From SIG565 sp964607025 (GTDB lineage: Bacteria; Bacillota; Clostridia; Oscillospirales; Acutalibacteraceae), in contig CAZSIL010000006.1 of NCBI GenBank assembly GCA_964607025.1, positions 1-64,000 of the forward strand: a stretch of 64,000 nucleotides of DNA. The letters run 5' to 3'. The notes under the pieces were generated by a model, which saw nothing but the letters and a program-made list of their open reading frames with translations, made no database searches and was not told the DNA's origin. Shown here piece by piece: positions 43,548 to 52,609 of this stretch; within the stretch, counting starts at the first letter, position 1, and every line of letters starts with the position of its first letter. The position numbers and the translations under genes are program-made.

Positions 43548-44392
43548 AAATAAAAAAGTATACTTTGAAAGACAATATTTTAAGCGCTTTCTTTTCTGCT
43601 TTATCACTTCTTTGGGTTATGCCGATTATCATCGTGCTTATAAACTCTTTCAAAAAAAGTGATGCCATTGCGCTCACGCCCTTTGAATTACCGAACGCCG
43701 ATACCTTTTTAGGCCTTCAGAACTATATAGGCGGTATAACCCACGGCAACTATCCGTTTTATTTTTCGATACTCTATAGCATCATAATTACTGTTTTTTC
43801 GGTGGCGCTCATCCTTATATGCACGTCGATGGCGGCGTGGTATATCCATAGAGTAAACTCATTATTTTGCCGAATTATATATTATTTCTGCATTTTTTCT
43901 ATGGTAGTGCCGTTTCAGATGGTTATGTTTACTTTGTCTAAAACTGCCGACCGATTATATCTTAACACCCCTTTTACAATACCTATTATCTATTTAGGGT
44001 TTGGCGCGGGACTCGCGGTATTTTTATTCAGCGGTTTTATAAAAGGTATACCTCTCGAAATCGAACAAGCCGCCACGATTGACGGCTGTAACACCTTGCA
44101 AACCTTTTTTATGGTGGTGGCGCCGATTATGAAATCGACCTATGTATCGGTAGGTATTTTACAGGTTATGTGGATTTGGAACGACTATTTGTTGCCGTAT
44201 TTAGTGCTTGACAGAACAAAGTATATGACGATACCTATACACATCCAATTTTTGCAGGGAAGCTACGGAAGGGTAGATTACGGCGCTACAATGGCGCTTA
44301 TAATCCTTTGCCTTTTGCCGATTGTTATTGCTTATTTTTCTTCTCAAAAGCATATTATAAAAGGCGTTTTGTCGGGTGCTGTAAAGGGGTAA
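43544..44392 (+). CDS. Sugar ABC transporter permease (MalG/UgpE type)
   Basis: 282 residues with six membrane segments and the EAA loop EIEQAATIDGCNTLQTFFMVVAP near residue 170. Pairs with the MalF-like protein to form the channel. Starts inside the upstream stop codon (four-base overlap) and is followed by malQ after four bases. Confidence 0.93.
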   Translation: MKIKKYTLKDNILSAFFSALSLLWVMPIIIVLINSFKKSDAIALTPFELPNADTFLGLQNYIGGITHGNYPFYFSILYSIIITVFSVALILICTSMAAWYIHRVNSLFCRIIYYFCIFSMVVPFQMVMFTLSKTADRLYLNTPFTIPIIYLGFGAGLAVFLFSGFIKGIPLEIEQAATIDGCNTLQTFFMVVAPIMKSTYVSVGILQVMWIWNDYLLPYLVLDRTKYMTIPIHIQFLQGSYGRVDYGATMALIILCLLPIVIAYFSSQKHIIKGVLSGAVKG

Positions 44393-44396
44393 TATT

Positions 44397-45860
44397 ATGC
44401 GTGCAAACGGAATTTTAATGCCGATTTTTTCTTTGCCGTCGCCCTATGGTATTGGCACATTGGGTGCCGCGGCGAAGGAATTTGTAGATTTTCTAAAAAA
44501 AGCGGGACAAAAATATTGGCAAATATTACCTTTAGGTCCTATAAGCTTCGGCGATTCACCCTATCAGACGTACTCTTCCTTTGCGGGTAATCCATATTTT
44601 ATAGATTTGGATAAGTTAAAAGATGAAGAACTATTAAACGATAGTGAAATTAGTGAATATACAAAAGAATCCGTTTTGGTTGATTACGAATTTCTTTATA
44701 ACAACCGTTTATCTCTTTTGCAGATTGCTTATTCGCGATTTGTTCCCGATGATAAATACAGTGTTTTTTGCCTTGAAAACGCCGATTGGCTCGATAACTA
44801 TGCTGTATTTATGACACTAAAAAATAATTACGGCGATGCACCATCATCGTCTTGGGACCACCGACATAAATTTTTTGATAATGAAACGGTTATGGCGGTT
44901 AAAAAAGAGCACCGCGACACTTTAGATTTCTATAAATTTTTGCAGTTTAAATTCATGTCACAATGGTATGAGCTTAAAACCTATGCCAACGAAAACGGAA
45001 TACAAATTATTGGCGATATCCCGATTTATGTAGCGCTTGACAGTGCGGACGTGTGGTCAAATCCAACCCAGTTTTTGTTGGATGAAGACCTAAAACCGAC
45101 AGCCGTTGCAGGTTGTCCGCCCGATGCTTTTTCTTCTACAGGACAGCTATGGGGCAATCCGCTGTATCGTTGGGATAAGATGAAAAAGGACGGCTATAAT
45201 TGGTGGCGTCGCCGCCTTGCATTTTCTTTTAAACTCTATGACGTTTTACGAATAGACCATTTCCGCGGTTTCGAGTCCTTTTATGCTATACCGTTTGGCA
45301 GTGAAACGGCAGAAACAGGCAGTTGGGAAAAGGGCCCCGGGATAGATTTTTTTCGTTCACTCGAAAAACAGTTTGGCAAAATGCCGGTTATCGCGGAAGA
45401 CCTGGGATTTTTAACCGAATCTGTGCGCGAATTATTAACCTCCAGCGGTTTCCCGGGTATGAAGGTGCTGCAGTTTGCCTTCGATTCAAGAGAAAGCGGC
45501 GATTATCTTCCGCATAATTATACAAAAAACAGCGTTGTGTATACTGGTACACACGATAACAACACTATACTCGGTTGGTGTAGTGAAGTGCCGAAAGCCA
45601 CTTTAAGCCACGCTAAAAAATATCTATCGGCAACGGGTGGTAAAAACTTGGTGGATGCTATGATAAAAACGGCTATGCAGTCGGTAAGTGATACCTGTAT
45701 ACTAATGATGCCCGACTTGCTTTATAAGGATAAAACGGGCAGAATAAACACCCCCTCAACCGTCGGCGGAAATTGGACCTGGCGTGCAGAAAAACACGAA
45801 ATAACCGAACAGTTGGCTCAAAAACTGTTGGAAAAGACTAAACTCTATGGTAGAATATAA
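44397..45860 (+). CDS. malQ: 4-alpha-glucanotransferase (amylomaltase)
   Basis: 487-residue GH77 enzyme that disproportionates malto-oligosaccharides, releasing glucose and longer glucans. Typical GH77 segments: LPSPYGIGTLG at the start, PISFGDSPYQTYSSFAGNPY, IGDIPIYVALDSADVW, LRIDHFRGFESFYAIP (nucleophile Asp), VIAEDLG (acid/base Glu) and YTGTHDNNT. GGGGT lies before ATG 44397. Its place directly after the ABC permeases argues that maltodextrins are the imported sugars; products can feed the glycogen operon. Confidence 0.95.
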   Translation: MRANGILMPIFSLPSPYGIGTLGAAAKEFVDFLKKAGQKYWQILPLGPISFGDSPYQTYSSFAGNPYFIDLDKLKDEELLNDSEISEYTKESVLVDYEFLYNNRLSLLQIAYSRFVPDDKYSVFCLENADWLDNYAVFMTLKNNYGDAPSSSWDHRHKFFDNETVMAVKKEHRDTLDFYKFLQFKFMSQWYELKTYANENGIQIIGDIPIYVALDSADVWSNPTQFLLDEDLKPTAVAGCPPDAFSSTGQLWGNPLYRWDKMKKDGYNWWRRRLAFSFKLYDVLRIDHFRGFESFYAIPFGSETAETGSWEKGPGIDFFRSLEKQFGKMPVIAEDLGFLTESVRELLTSSGFPGMKVLQFAFDSRESGDYLPHNYTKNSVVYTGTHDNNTILGWCSEVPKATLSHAKKYLSATGGKNLVDAMIKTAMQSVSDTCILMMPDLLYKDKTGRINTPSTVGGNWTWRAEKHEITEQLAQKLLEKTKLYGRI

Positions 45861-45875
45861 GGAGAATAAAGCAAA

Positions 45876-46847
45876 ATGTGTACCGCGATAAGATTTAGCA
45901 GTATTAACACGTATTTTGGCAGAACGCTTGATATAGAGCATTGCTATGGCGAAAAGATTGTACTGACACAGCAGAATTTTTCTTTTAAATTTAAAAACGG
46001 AACTGCCATCAATGAACATTTCGCTATTCTCGGCACCGCAGTAGTTGCCAATAATTACCCTTTGTATTTTGATGCAGTTAACGAAAAAGGTCTTGCTGCG
46101 GCAGGTCTTAACTTTCCCGAAAATGCAGTGTATAATGAGCCGATTGCCAATAAAAACAATTTAGCATCGTATGAACTTATAAACTATATTTTAAGCGTTT
46201 GCGACAGTGTAAAAGCGGCCCGACGGGAGCTTGAGAATATAAATATTACAAAGATAAGTTTTTCAGATGAATTACCGCCATCCCCTTTGCATTTTATGTT
46301 TGCCGACAGTAGCTGCGCCATAACCGTAGAACCCACACACGAGGGCTTAAAAATTTATGATAACGAAATCGGTGTGCTAACAAATAATCCGCCTTTTCCT
46401 TATCATACCGAAAATATTAAAAATTATATAGGTTTATCCACTAGAAACCCACATAATAGATTCTCAGCCCACCTAGAGTTCGAGTGTAGCAGCAAGGGTA
46501 TGGGAACCTTTGGGCTGCCGGGCGACTTATCAAGCGCATCGCGTTTTATACGCGCGGCTTTTTTTAAAGAAAACGCAAAGCAAGAAACCGAGCGGGAAAA
46601 AAGTGTTATGCAGTTTTTTTGCGTTTTGGGTAGCGTGAATCAGATAAGCGGTTGCAATGTTTTAGAAAACGGAACCTATGAGTATACTAAATATACGTCT
46701 TGCGTTGATCTTGAAAATATAATATACTATATTAAAACCTATTATGGCACCGTTTCATCGGTTTCGCTGAAACGTGAAAAAATCGACTCGGACAAATTAA
46801 AAATGTGGGACTTTTTAGAAGCACCGCAAATAAATAATCTTAATTAG
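45876..46847 (+). CDS. Choloylglycine hydrolase, probable bile salt hydrolase
   Basis: 323-residue Ntn-hydrolase. The initiator Met is followed by the catalytic Cys2, freed by removal of Met1. Residues matching the bile salt hydrolase active site are all present: Cys2, Arg16, Asp19, Asn79 (AAGLNFPENAVY), Asn170 (GVLTNNPPF) and Arg223 (SSASRFIRAAFF); the FGLPGDLSSASRF segment resembles the Clostridium perfringens enzyme more than penicillin V acylases. It would deconjugate glycine/taurine bile acids in the cytosol. AGGAG precedes the ATG. No signal peptide. It follows malQ by 15 bases. Confidence 0.88.
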   Translation: MCTAIRFSSINTYFGRTLDIEHCYGEKIVLTQQNFSFKFKNGTAINEHFAILGTAVVANNYPLYFDAVNEKGLAAAGLNFPENAVYNEPIANKNNLASYELINYILSVCDSVKAARRELENINITKISFSDELPPSPLHFMFADSSCAITVEPTHEGLKIYDNEIGVLTNNPPFPYHTENIKNYIGLSTRNPHNRFSAHLEFECSSKGMGTFGLPGDLSSASRFIRAAFFKENAKQETEREKSVMQFFCVLGSVNQISGCNVLENGTYEYTKYTSCVDLENIIYYIKTYYGTVSSVSLKREKIDSDKLKMWDFLEAPQINNLN

Positions 46848-46856
46848 GAGAATATT

Positions 46857-47387
46857 ATGAGTTTTTTAGAAATAGCGAGTGCAAGGCAATCCTGCCGAAG
46901 CTACAACAGGGAAAAAGCCGTAGAAAACGAAAAAATCGAGAGCATTTTAGAGGCGGCAAGAATTTCCCCTTCGGCTTGTAATGGTCAGCCGTATCATATC
47001 ACCGTCTGCAAGGGCGATACGGCAAAACAGGTTGCCAAGGCAACACAGGGTATGGGGATGAATAAATTTACATCCGATTCACCCGTAATGATGGTTATCT
47101 CCGAAATGCCCTATGTAAAAACGGCGGCGCTCGGCTCAAAACTCAAGGGTAACGATTATCGCTCCATTGATATCGGCATTGTGGCGGCATATATCACCGC
47201 CGAAGCCACAGTACAGGGACTCGGCAGTTGTATACTCGGTTGGCTCGATAGTGATAAAATAAAGAAAATTTGCCGCCTTGACGGTGACGTGCGGCTTGTT
47301 ATATCGCTCGGTTATGCGTCAGAAAGTGATACTCTTCGCGCTAAAAAGCGTAAAAATTTAAGTGAAATTGTAACCGTAATGGAATAG
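46857..47387 (+). CDS. Nitroreductase family flavoprotein
   Basis: 176-residue FMN protein, probable homodimeric NAD(P)H oxidoreductase. MSFLEIASARQSCRSYNRE and EAARISPSACNGQPYHITV give the FMN-binding N-terminal pattern and EATVQGLGSCILGWLD the later one. Substrate unknown. AGGAG precedes the ATG. Last gene of the transcript ending at the hairpin 47398-47433. Confidence 0.9.
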   Translation: MSFLEIASARQSCRSYNREKAVENEKIESILEAARISPSACNGQPYHITVCKGDTAKQVAKATQGMGMNKFTSDSPVMMVISEMPYVKTAALGSKLKGNDYRSIDIGIVAAYITAEATVQGLGSCILGWLDSDKIKKICRLDGDVRLVISLGYASESDTLRAKKRKNLSEIVTVME

Positions 47388-47397
47388 GTTTACATAT

Positions 47398-47433
47398 AAA
47401 AAACGGAAAGAATTTTAGTTCTTTCCGTTTTTT
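47398..47433. terminator. Bidirectional terminator
   Basis: AAAAAACGGAAAGAA (47398-47412), loop of six, TTCTTTCCGTTTTTT (47419-47433), between the nitroreductase gene and the convergent glycerol-1-phosphate dehydrogenase gene. Confidence 0.9.
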
Positions 47434-47443
47434 GTTTTGTATT

Positions 47444-48697
47444 TTATTTACCGAAAAAATCGTAATTTAACCAAAGCACCGTAAATCTATCTTTTAGGTC
47501 TTTTGCATAAAAAATAGCATCGTCAATAGTTTTTGAACTGTACATATCATAAAAATCATCCATATTAAGTTCTACAAGACTGAGCATATCTTTGATTTCT
47601 TGGGGGCTTGGCATATCATCTAAAATTTTTCTGATTTCGTTTTCTTTTTCAAGATATGTTTTAGTCCTATCCGTATCATAATAACCTGCTTTTTTTTGCA
47701 AAGAAATACAACTATCGGCTATTCTTGAGTAAATCTCGCGAATTTTCTGCTCAAACATATTTGTGTGGGATACGTCACAAAAATCAGCAGATAAAAGTTT
47801 CTGACGAATTTCGGCCGTGATAACGGTTGAAAATGCTACGTCTATTCCGTGTGGTAAATATTCTTGGTTATTTAATATACCCGTTATCTCAAAGAAGTGG
47901 GATAGGTGGTGTTCACTACCCGATGCGGGACGTGAGGACCCTACGAAGCTTAGAAGTATACCGATAACCACAAGCGCTTCCATAAGCGCCTTTATGCTTT
48001 CTTCTCGTCGCTTAAGTATGCCTGATGCCAGTGTTAAAGTATTGTCTATTTGTTCTTTCGTTAAATTGTAAATGTAGGGACAAAAATATTCCCCTAAAAT
48101 ACAGTTGGCAAGTTTCCAGTCGTTTAATGCGGAAAATTTACCGATAATATCGCCGTAACCCGCCTTTATCATATCTATGGGCGCGTTTTTGAGAACAGCG
48201 GTATCGGCGATAATTGCCAATGGTACGCCGACGGGATACGTGACCTTCATCCCGCCCATAATCATAGCGGCACCGCTTGAACAATAGCCATCCATCGACG
48301 GCGCCGTAGCAACTATCATATACGGAATTTTATTTTCGTAGGAAGTGTATTTGCAAAGGTCCTGTATAACGCCCGAACCAATACCGATAATTAAATCTAT
48401 GCCACCAAGCTCTGCTTTTATAGTAGCCACCGCTTTTTCATCGGGTACAAGTATTTTTTCGCCGCTAAAAATAACCTTTTTAATATTCTTTCCCCTAAGA
48501 GCTGCTTCGGTCTTTTCTCCTGCCGCCAAAAAGGTGTTTTGGTCGGCAACGATTAAAATGCTGTTGTATTCTTCGCATATTTCGGTAAGGTGGGTACAAG
48601 CATTGTTTTCAATATAAACATATTTTATATCACAACTGTGTTTTTTACCGCATTCACAATTAACACCCTTTAAAAGCTCGTTTATATTCATATCCAT
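47444..48697 (-). CDS. sn-Glycerol-1-phosphate dehydrogenase (AraM/EgsA family)
   Basis: 417-residue member of the iron-alcohol-dehydrogenase-like fold that reduces dihydroxyacetone phosphate to sn-glycerol 1-phosphate. Features: nucleotide region GIGSGVIQDLCKYTSYEN near residue 105, TAPSMDGYCSSGAAMI, YGDIIGKFSALNDWKL (metal Asp) and SGSEHHLSHFFE (metal His pair). In Bacillus araM lies in the arabinose operon; here it is downstream of the AraC/PocR regulator (15-base gap), opposite a sugar isomerase-kinase operon. ATG at codon 1 or the second ATG at codon 3 could be used; AGGAAGG favours the latter slightly. Confidence 0.9.
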   Translation of the reverse strand: MDMNINELLKGVNCECGKKHSCDIKYVYIENNACTHLTEICEEYNSILIVADQNTFLAAGEKTEAALRGKNIKKVIFSGEKILVPDEKAVATIKAELGGIDLIIGIGSGVIQDLCKYTSYENKIPYMIVATAPSMDGYCSSGAAMIMGGMKVTYPVGVPLAIIADTAVLKNAPIDMIKAGYGDIIGKFSALNDWKLANCILGEYFCPYIYNLTKEQIDNTLTLASGILKRREESIKALMEALVVIGILLSFVGSSRPASGSEHHLSHFFEITGILNNQEYLPHGIDVAFSTVITAEIRQKLLSADFCDVSHTNMFEQKIREIYSRIADSCISLQKKAGYYDTDRTKTYLEKENEIRKILDDMPSPQEIKDMLSLVELNMDDFYDMYSSKTIDDAIFYAKDLKDRFTVLWLNYDFFGK

Positions 48698-48712
48698 TTC
48701 CTTCCTGATCGA

Positions 48713-49537
48713 TTATTTTCTATAGCTTTTCGGCGGTTTTCCGTAGGTCTTTTTGAAAACTCGACTAAAATAGTTGTAATCTGAAAAACCAACTTTATCG
48801 GCAATTTCAGATGTTGGTAATTCAGTTGTTTTAAGCAGTTTTTTTGCGCGGTGCATACGGCGGCGCAAAATATATTTTGAAACCCCCATTTTTATCTCTT
48901 TTTTAAAAATTTCGTATAGCTTCGTCCTGCCGACCCCGATAGCGCTGCAAATATCTTCAATCTCTAAATTTTCTCCTAAATGCTCCTCAATGTATCTTTT
49001 TGCCCCTTCAAAAATTTTATTGCTTTCGGGCAAAATCAACTCTCGATTTATAATATAAGACGTACACGCTTCCATTATTTTTGCAGCCGAGCATATCTGC
49101 TCATTTGTTTTATAACTAATCGAATCAAGACCGCGGGATAGGAGTACCATATCTAAATTCAGTTTTTCCGATAAGTTTTGTGCACGGATAAAAAGCTGTG
49201 TTTTGTCGGGGTTGTCGGTTATTTGTCCAAACATTAAGTATCCTATGATTTTTTCACTTTCATGCAAGGGAATTACCGCTTCCACAAGCCCGGCATGGCA
49301 TTTATAAAGCACCAATTTATTTTCCTTTTCGCATTTTTGACATTGCCGTTTATCAGCATAATTACATTTACGGCGTGTGACGGGGTGGCTTTTCATAATA
49401 CTGCAAAATGCACAATCGTTTTGAGGATAGGACAATATCTGCTTGAAAGCAGCATCAAACAGCACAAACCGAATGCCCGAGAGCATATAAAAAGATTTCA
49501 TAAGGTCCTTTAGTTCTTCGGTATTGATTTTTGACAC
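48713..49537 (-). CDS. AraC-family regulator with PocR sensory domain
   Basis: 274 residues. The N-terminal half (about 1-150) is a cysteine-rich PocR domain (CAFCSIMKSHPVTRRKC, CQKCEKENKLVLYKCHAGL), which in relatives binds small hydrophobic or diol-type ligands. The C-terminal AraC domain (about 175-272) has two HTH motifs: LEIEDICSAIGVGRTKLYEIF and PTSEIADKVGFSDYNYFSRVFKK. Translation starts at a GTG (49535-49537) after AAAGGGCGG. Divergent from the isomerase operon, which is its probable target. Confidence 0.92.
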   Translation of the reverse strand: MSKINTEELKDLMKSFYMLSGIRFVLFDAAFKQILSYPQNDCAFCSIMKSHPVTRRKCNYADKRQCQKCEKENKLVLYKCHAGLVEAVIPLHESEKIIGYLMFGQITDNPDKTQLFIRAQNLSEKLNLDMVLLSRGLDSISYKTNEQICSAAKIMEACTSYIINRELILPESNKIFEGAKRYIEEHLGENLEIEDICSAIGVGRTKLYEIFKKEIKMGVSKYILRRRMHRAKKLLKTTELPTSEIADKVGFSDYNYFSRVFKKTYGKPPKSYRK

Positions 49538-49563
49538 AAAAATCCGCCCTTTAAGTACAAATT

Positions 49564-49581
49564 TACCATTTTTGGTATAAT
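49564..49581 (+). promoter_or_regulatory. Extended -10 promoter with overlapping inverted repeat
   Basis: TGGTATAAT gives an extended -10 (TATAAT at 49576-49581) for the isomerase operon. TACCA (49564-49568) and TGGTA (49573-49577) form a small inverted repeat covering it, a possible regulator site. No good -35 box is evident, as expected for an activator-dependent promoter. Confidence 0.5.
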
Positions 49582-49647
49582 ATTATCTATAATTATATCA
49601 TTAAATCCGTTAAAATAAAAGTATAAAATTTTAAAGGAGGTTATTCT

Positions 49648-51051
49648 ATGAAAAAACAAACTTTTGCATTATTTTTTGGCAACCGTGGCTTTATGCCGGC
49701 AGAACTTATTGAAGGCGCCCGTGAGGATATGATTAAGGCAGTAACCGATGCCGGTTATAACTATATCATTATGGACAAACAAGCAACTCGTTACGGCGCG
49801 GTTGAGACAAGAGACGAAGGCCTACTTTACGCTAAATGGCTCAAATCCCATGAGGGAGAATATGATGGCGTTATCCTTTGTATGCCAATATTTGTTGATG
49901 AAATTGGTGCAATTACCGCATTGCAGGATGCAGGTGTGCCAATTTTAATGCAGGCATATCCCGACGAAATCGGTAAAATGGATTTTGCACACCGCAGAGA
50001 TGCTTATTGCGGTAAATTTTCTGTTACCGATGTATTTTCACAGTATAAAGTTCCTTTTACTGTTATGAAGCCCCACGTTGTACATCCGCTGAGTGAAGCA
50101 TTTGCCGAAAATCTCCGTGATTTTGCCGCTGTTTGTCGTGTTGTTAAAGGTATGAGACGGTTTAACCTTGGTGTAATCGGCGCCAGAACAACCGCCTTTA
50201 AAACGGTTCGTTTTGACGAAATCACCTTACAGCACTACGGCATTAATACCGAGTCGTTTGACTTATCTGAACTCTTCGAGTTTGTTCGCGCTAAAGCTGA
50301 TGATGATGAAAAGGTTATCGCTAAAAAGGCGGCACTCGAAAAATACAGTAATTTTTCTAACGTCCCTGAGGATAAGAAAATTATGCTCTCAAAAATCAGC
50401 GTTGTTATTGATGAGTACATCGAAAACTACCATCTCGATGCAGTATCGCTTCGTTGCTGGAATGAGATGGAAACATATTTGCGCGTATGTCCCTGTGTGC
50501 TTATAAGTGAGTTTAACGACCGCGGCATACCTTGTTCGTGCGAAATCGACGTATGCTCGGCAATTACAATGCGCGCATTGGCTCTCGCAACCGAGGGTCC
50601 CGCCGCTTGTCTTGACTGGAATAACAACTATGGTGATGATCCTAACAAGGTAATTTTGTTCCACTGCGGCTCTACCGCTCAAAAGCTTATGGCAGGTATT
50701 GGTACCGTTACCTCCCACAAAATGTTTGATAAAGGCGACCCGGGTAGTGGTTGGGGAACAAACGAGGGTAGAATTGCCTCCTTCCCGATGACATATACTA
50801 ACTGTAAAACAGAAGACGGTAAACTTACAATATACGTTAGCGAAGGCGAGTTTATAGATGACGAGATTGAAGATGCATTCTTTGGTTGCGGCGGCGTTGC
50901 AAGAATTGAGAATTTACAGGATAAGCTTATTAAACTTGCACGTGGTGGCTTTAAGCATCATACAACAGTTGCTAACGGTCATGTTAAAGATATCCTTGAG
51001 GAAGCTTTTAACACCTATCTTGGCTACGATGTAATAAGCATTGAAAAATAG
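49648..51051 (+). CDS. L-fucose/L-arabinose isomerase family protein
   Basis: 467-residue cytosolic aldose-ketose isomerase fold. The N-terminal Rossmann-like domain starts QTFALFFGNRGFMPAELIEG; the C-terminal domain has LRCWNEMETYLRVCPC and CEIDVCSAITMRALALATEG, which supply the Glu and Asp metal ligands of the FucI family. It is shorter than E. coli FucI (about 590), so it belongs to the broader family, substrate undecided. AAGGAGG precedes the ATG. First gene of a three-gene operon with an FGGY kinase and a DUF4432 protein. Confidence 0.85.
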   Translation: MKKQTFALFFGNRGFMPAELIEGAREDMIKAVTDAGYNYIIMDKQATRYGAVETRDEGLLYAKWLKSHEGEYDGVILCMPIFVDEIGAITALQDAGVPILMQAYPDEIGKMDFAHRRDAYCGKFSVTDVFSQYKVPFTVMKPHVVHPLSEAFAENLRDFAAVCRVVKGMRRFNLGVIGARTTAFKTVRFDEITLQHYGINTESFDLSELFEFVRAKADDDEKVIAKKAALEKYSNFSNVPEDKKIMLSKISVVIDEYIENYHLDAVSLRCWNEMETYLRVCPCVLISEFNDRGIPCSCEIDVCSAITMRALALATEGPAACLDWNNNYGDDPNKVILFHCGSTAQKLMAGIGTVTSHKMFDKGDPGSGWGTNEGRIASFPMTYTNCKTEDGKLTIYVSEGEFIDDEIEDAFFGCGGVARIENLQDKLIKLARGGFKHHTTVANGHVKDILEEAFNTYLGYDVISIEK

Positions 51052-51124
51052 TTATATTTTAGGTTGAAAAAATCTCAAAATATGGTAAACTTAAAAGAGA
51101 ATATTAGAAAAGGAGCTGAGCTTT

Positions 51125-52609
51125 ATGATTATTGGCGGACTCGATGTCGGTACAACCGGCTGCAAAATTGCGCTTTATGATGATAATGCAAATTTACTGA
51201 ATACATATTATAACGAATATGATTCGAAACACTTTGACGGTCAGCACGAGATTGATTTTGAAGATATCAAAAACGGTGTCTTGAAATTGCTCAAAAATGC
51301 AACTAGCGAATACAAGGTTGATGCGCTCGGCGTTACAAGTTTTGGCGAAACCTTTGCGATGCTTGATGAAAACGATAATATTTTGGCTCCTTCAATACTT
51401 TATACCGACCCGCGCGGAACTGATGAATGTAAAGAACTTTGCGAGAAACTCGGCAAAGATAAATTAACCCTTATCGCAGGTGTTAAGCCGCACCAGATGT
51501 ATAGCATCTATAAGCTTATGTGGCTTAAAAAGAACAATCCCGACGCATTTGCAAAGTGCAAACACGTATTGCTGGGTGAGGATTACATAGTTTATTCTTT
51601 AACAGGTGTTGCTCAAATACAGTATTCTCTTGCCGCACGTACAGGTGCGTTGGATGTTAAAAATAAATGCTGGTCGAAAGAAATTTTTGATGCGGCAGGT
51701 ATTGATTCGTCCATTATGGCGAAGCCCGTACCGCTCGGCACACCTGCGGGTACGTTACGTCCCGAAATAAAGGCAGAACTCGGAATCGATTATGATATTA
51801 CCGTGGTTAATAGCTGTCACGACCAAGTAGCAGGTATGATTGGCTCGGGTATATTTGATACAACTGCCGCTATGGACGGCACAGGCACTGTTGAGTGTAT
51901 TCCCGTAATACTTAAAGACCTTCCGACAGATGTTTCCTTCTATCAGGGTGGATTTTCGGTAGTGCCTTTTATAAATAATCAATATGCTGTCTATGCCTTC
52001 TCTTTTACTGGTGGCGCTACTCTTAAATGGTTCCGAGATAATTTTGCCGAGCTTGAAACAAAAATAGCCGATGAAAACGGCAAAAACGTATATGCCGAGC
52101 TTGATAAACGTGTTAGTGATAAGCCCACGGGAATACTTATTATGCCGCACTTTGCGGGTGCTGCAACACCGTTTATGGATACCGATTCCAAGGCAGTGTT
52201 TGTGGGTGTTACACTTGAAACCACAAAAATCGACCTTTACAAAGCCCTTATGGAAGGCACGTCGTACGAAATGCTGCTTAACTTCAATACAATGAAAAAG
52301 GCAACGGGTGATATAGCATTGCTTAAAGCAACAGGTGGCGGCGCAATGTCGGATATATGGCTGCAAATAAAAGCCGATATATTGGGTAAGGAAATCGCGG
52401 CGCTTAAATGTAAGGAGGTTGGCGCAGCGGGTGCCGCGGCACTTGCAGGAGACACACTCGGTATATATAAAGATTTACCAAGTGTTGTTGCTAAAATGGC
52501 GCCCGTTCGCAAAGTATTTAAGCCAAACGATGAAAAAACCAAAATTTATGCAGAATATTATGAAAAATACGCAAAATTATATGATTCAGTAAGGAGTTTG
52601 GTAATATGA
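51125..52609 (+). CDS. FGGY family carbohydrate kinase (xylulokinase-like)
   Basis: 494-residue ASKHA-fold kinase. IIGGLDVGTTGCKIALYD is the phosphate-1 motif, VNSCHDQVAGMIGSG holds the catalytic Asp near residue 236, and LLKATGGGAMSDIWLQIKAD is the C-terminal FGGY nucleotide motif. It most likely phosphorylates the ketose produced by the isomerase upstream. GGAG lies before ATG 51125. Its stop overlaps the next start (ATGA). Confidence 0.9.
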   Translation: MIIGGLDVGTTGCKIALYDDNANLLNTYYNEYDSKHFDGQHEIDFEDIKNGVLKLLKNATSEYKVDALGVTSFGETFAMLDENDNILAPSILYTDPRGTDECKELCEKLGKDKLTLIAGVKPHQMYSIYKLMWLKKNNPDAFAKCKHVLLGEDYIVYSLTGVAQIQYSLAARTGALDVKNKCWSKEIFDAAGIDSSIMAKPVPLGTPAGTLRPEIKAELGIDYDITVVNSCHDQVAGMIGSGIFDTTAAMDGTGTVECIPVILKDLPTDVSFYQGGFSVVPFINNQYAVYAFSFTGGATLKWFRDNFAELETKIADENGKNVYAELDKRVSDKPTGILIMPHFAGAATPFMDTDSKAVFVGVTLETTKIDLYKALMEGTSYEMLLNFNTMKKATGDIALLKATGGGAMSDIWLQIKADILGKEIAALKCKEVGAAGAAALAGDTLGIYKDLPSVVAKMAPVRKVFKPNDEKTKIYAEYYEKYAKLYDSVRSLVI

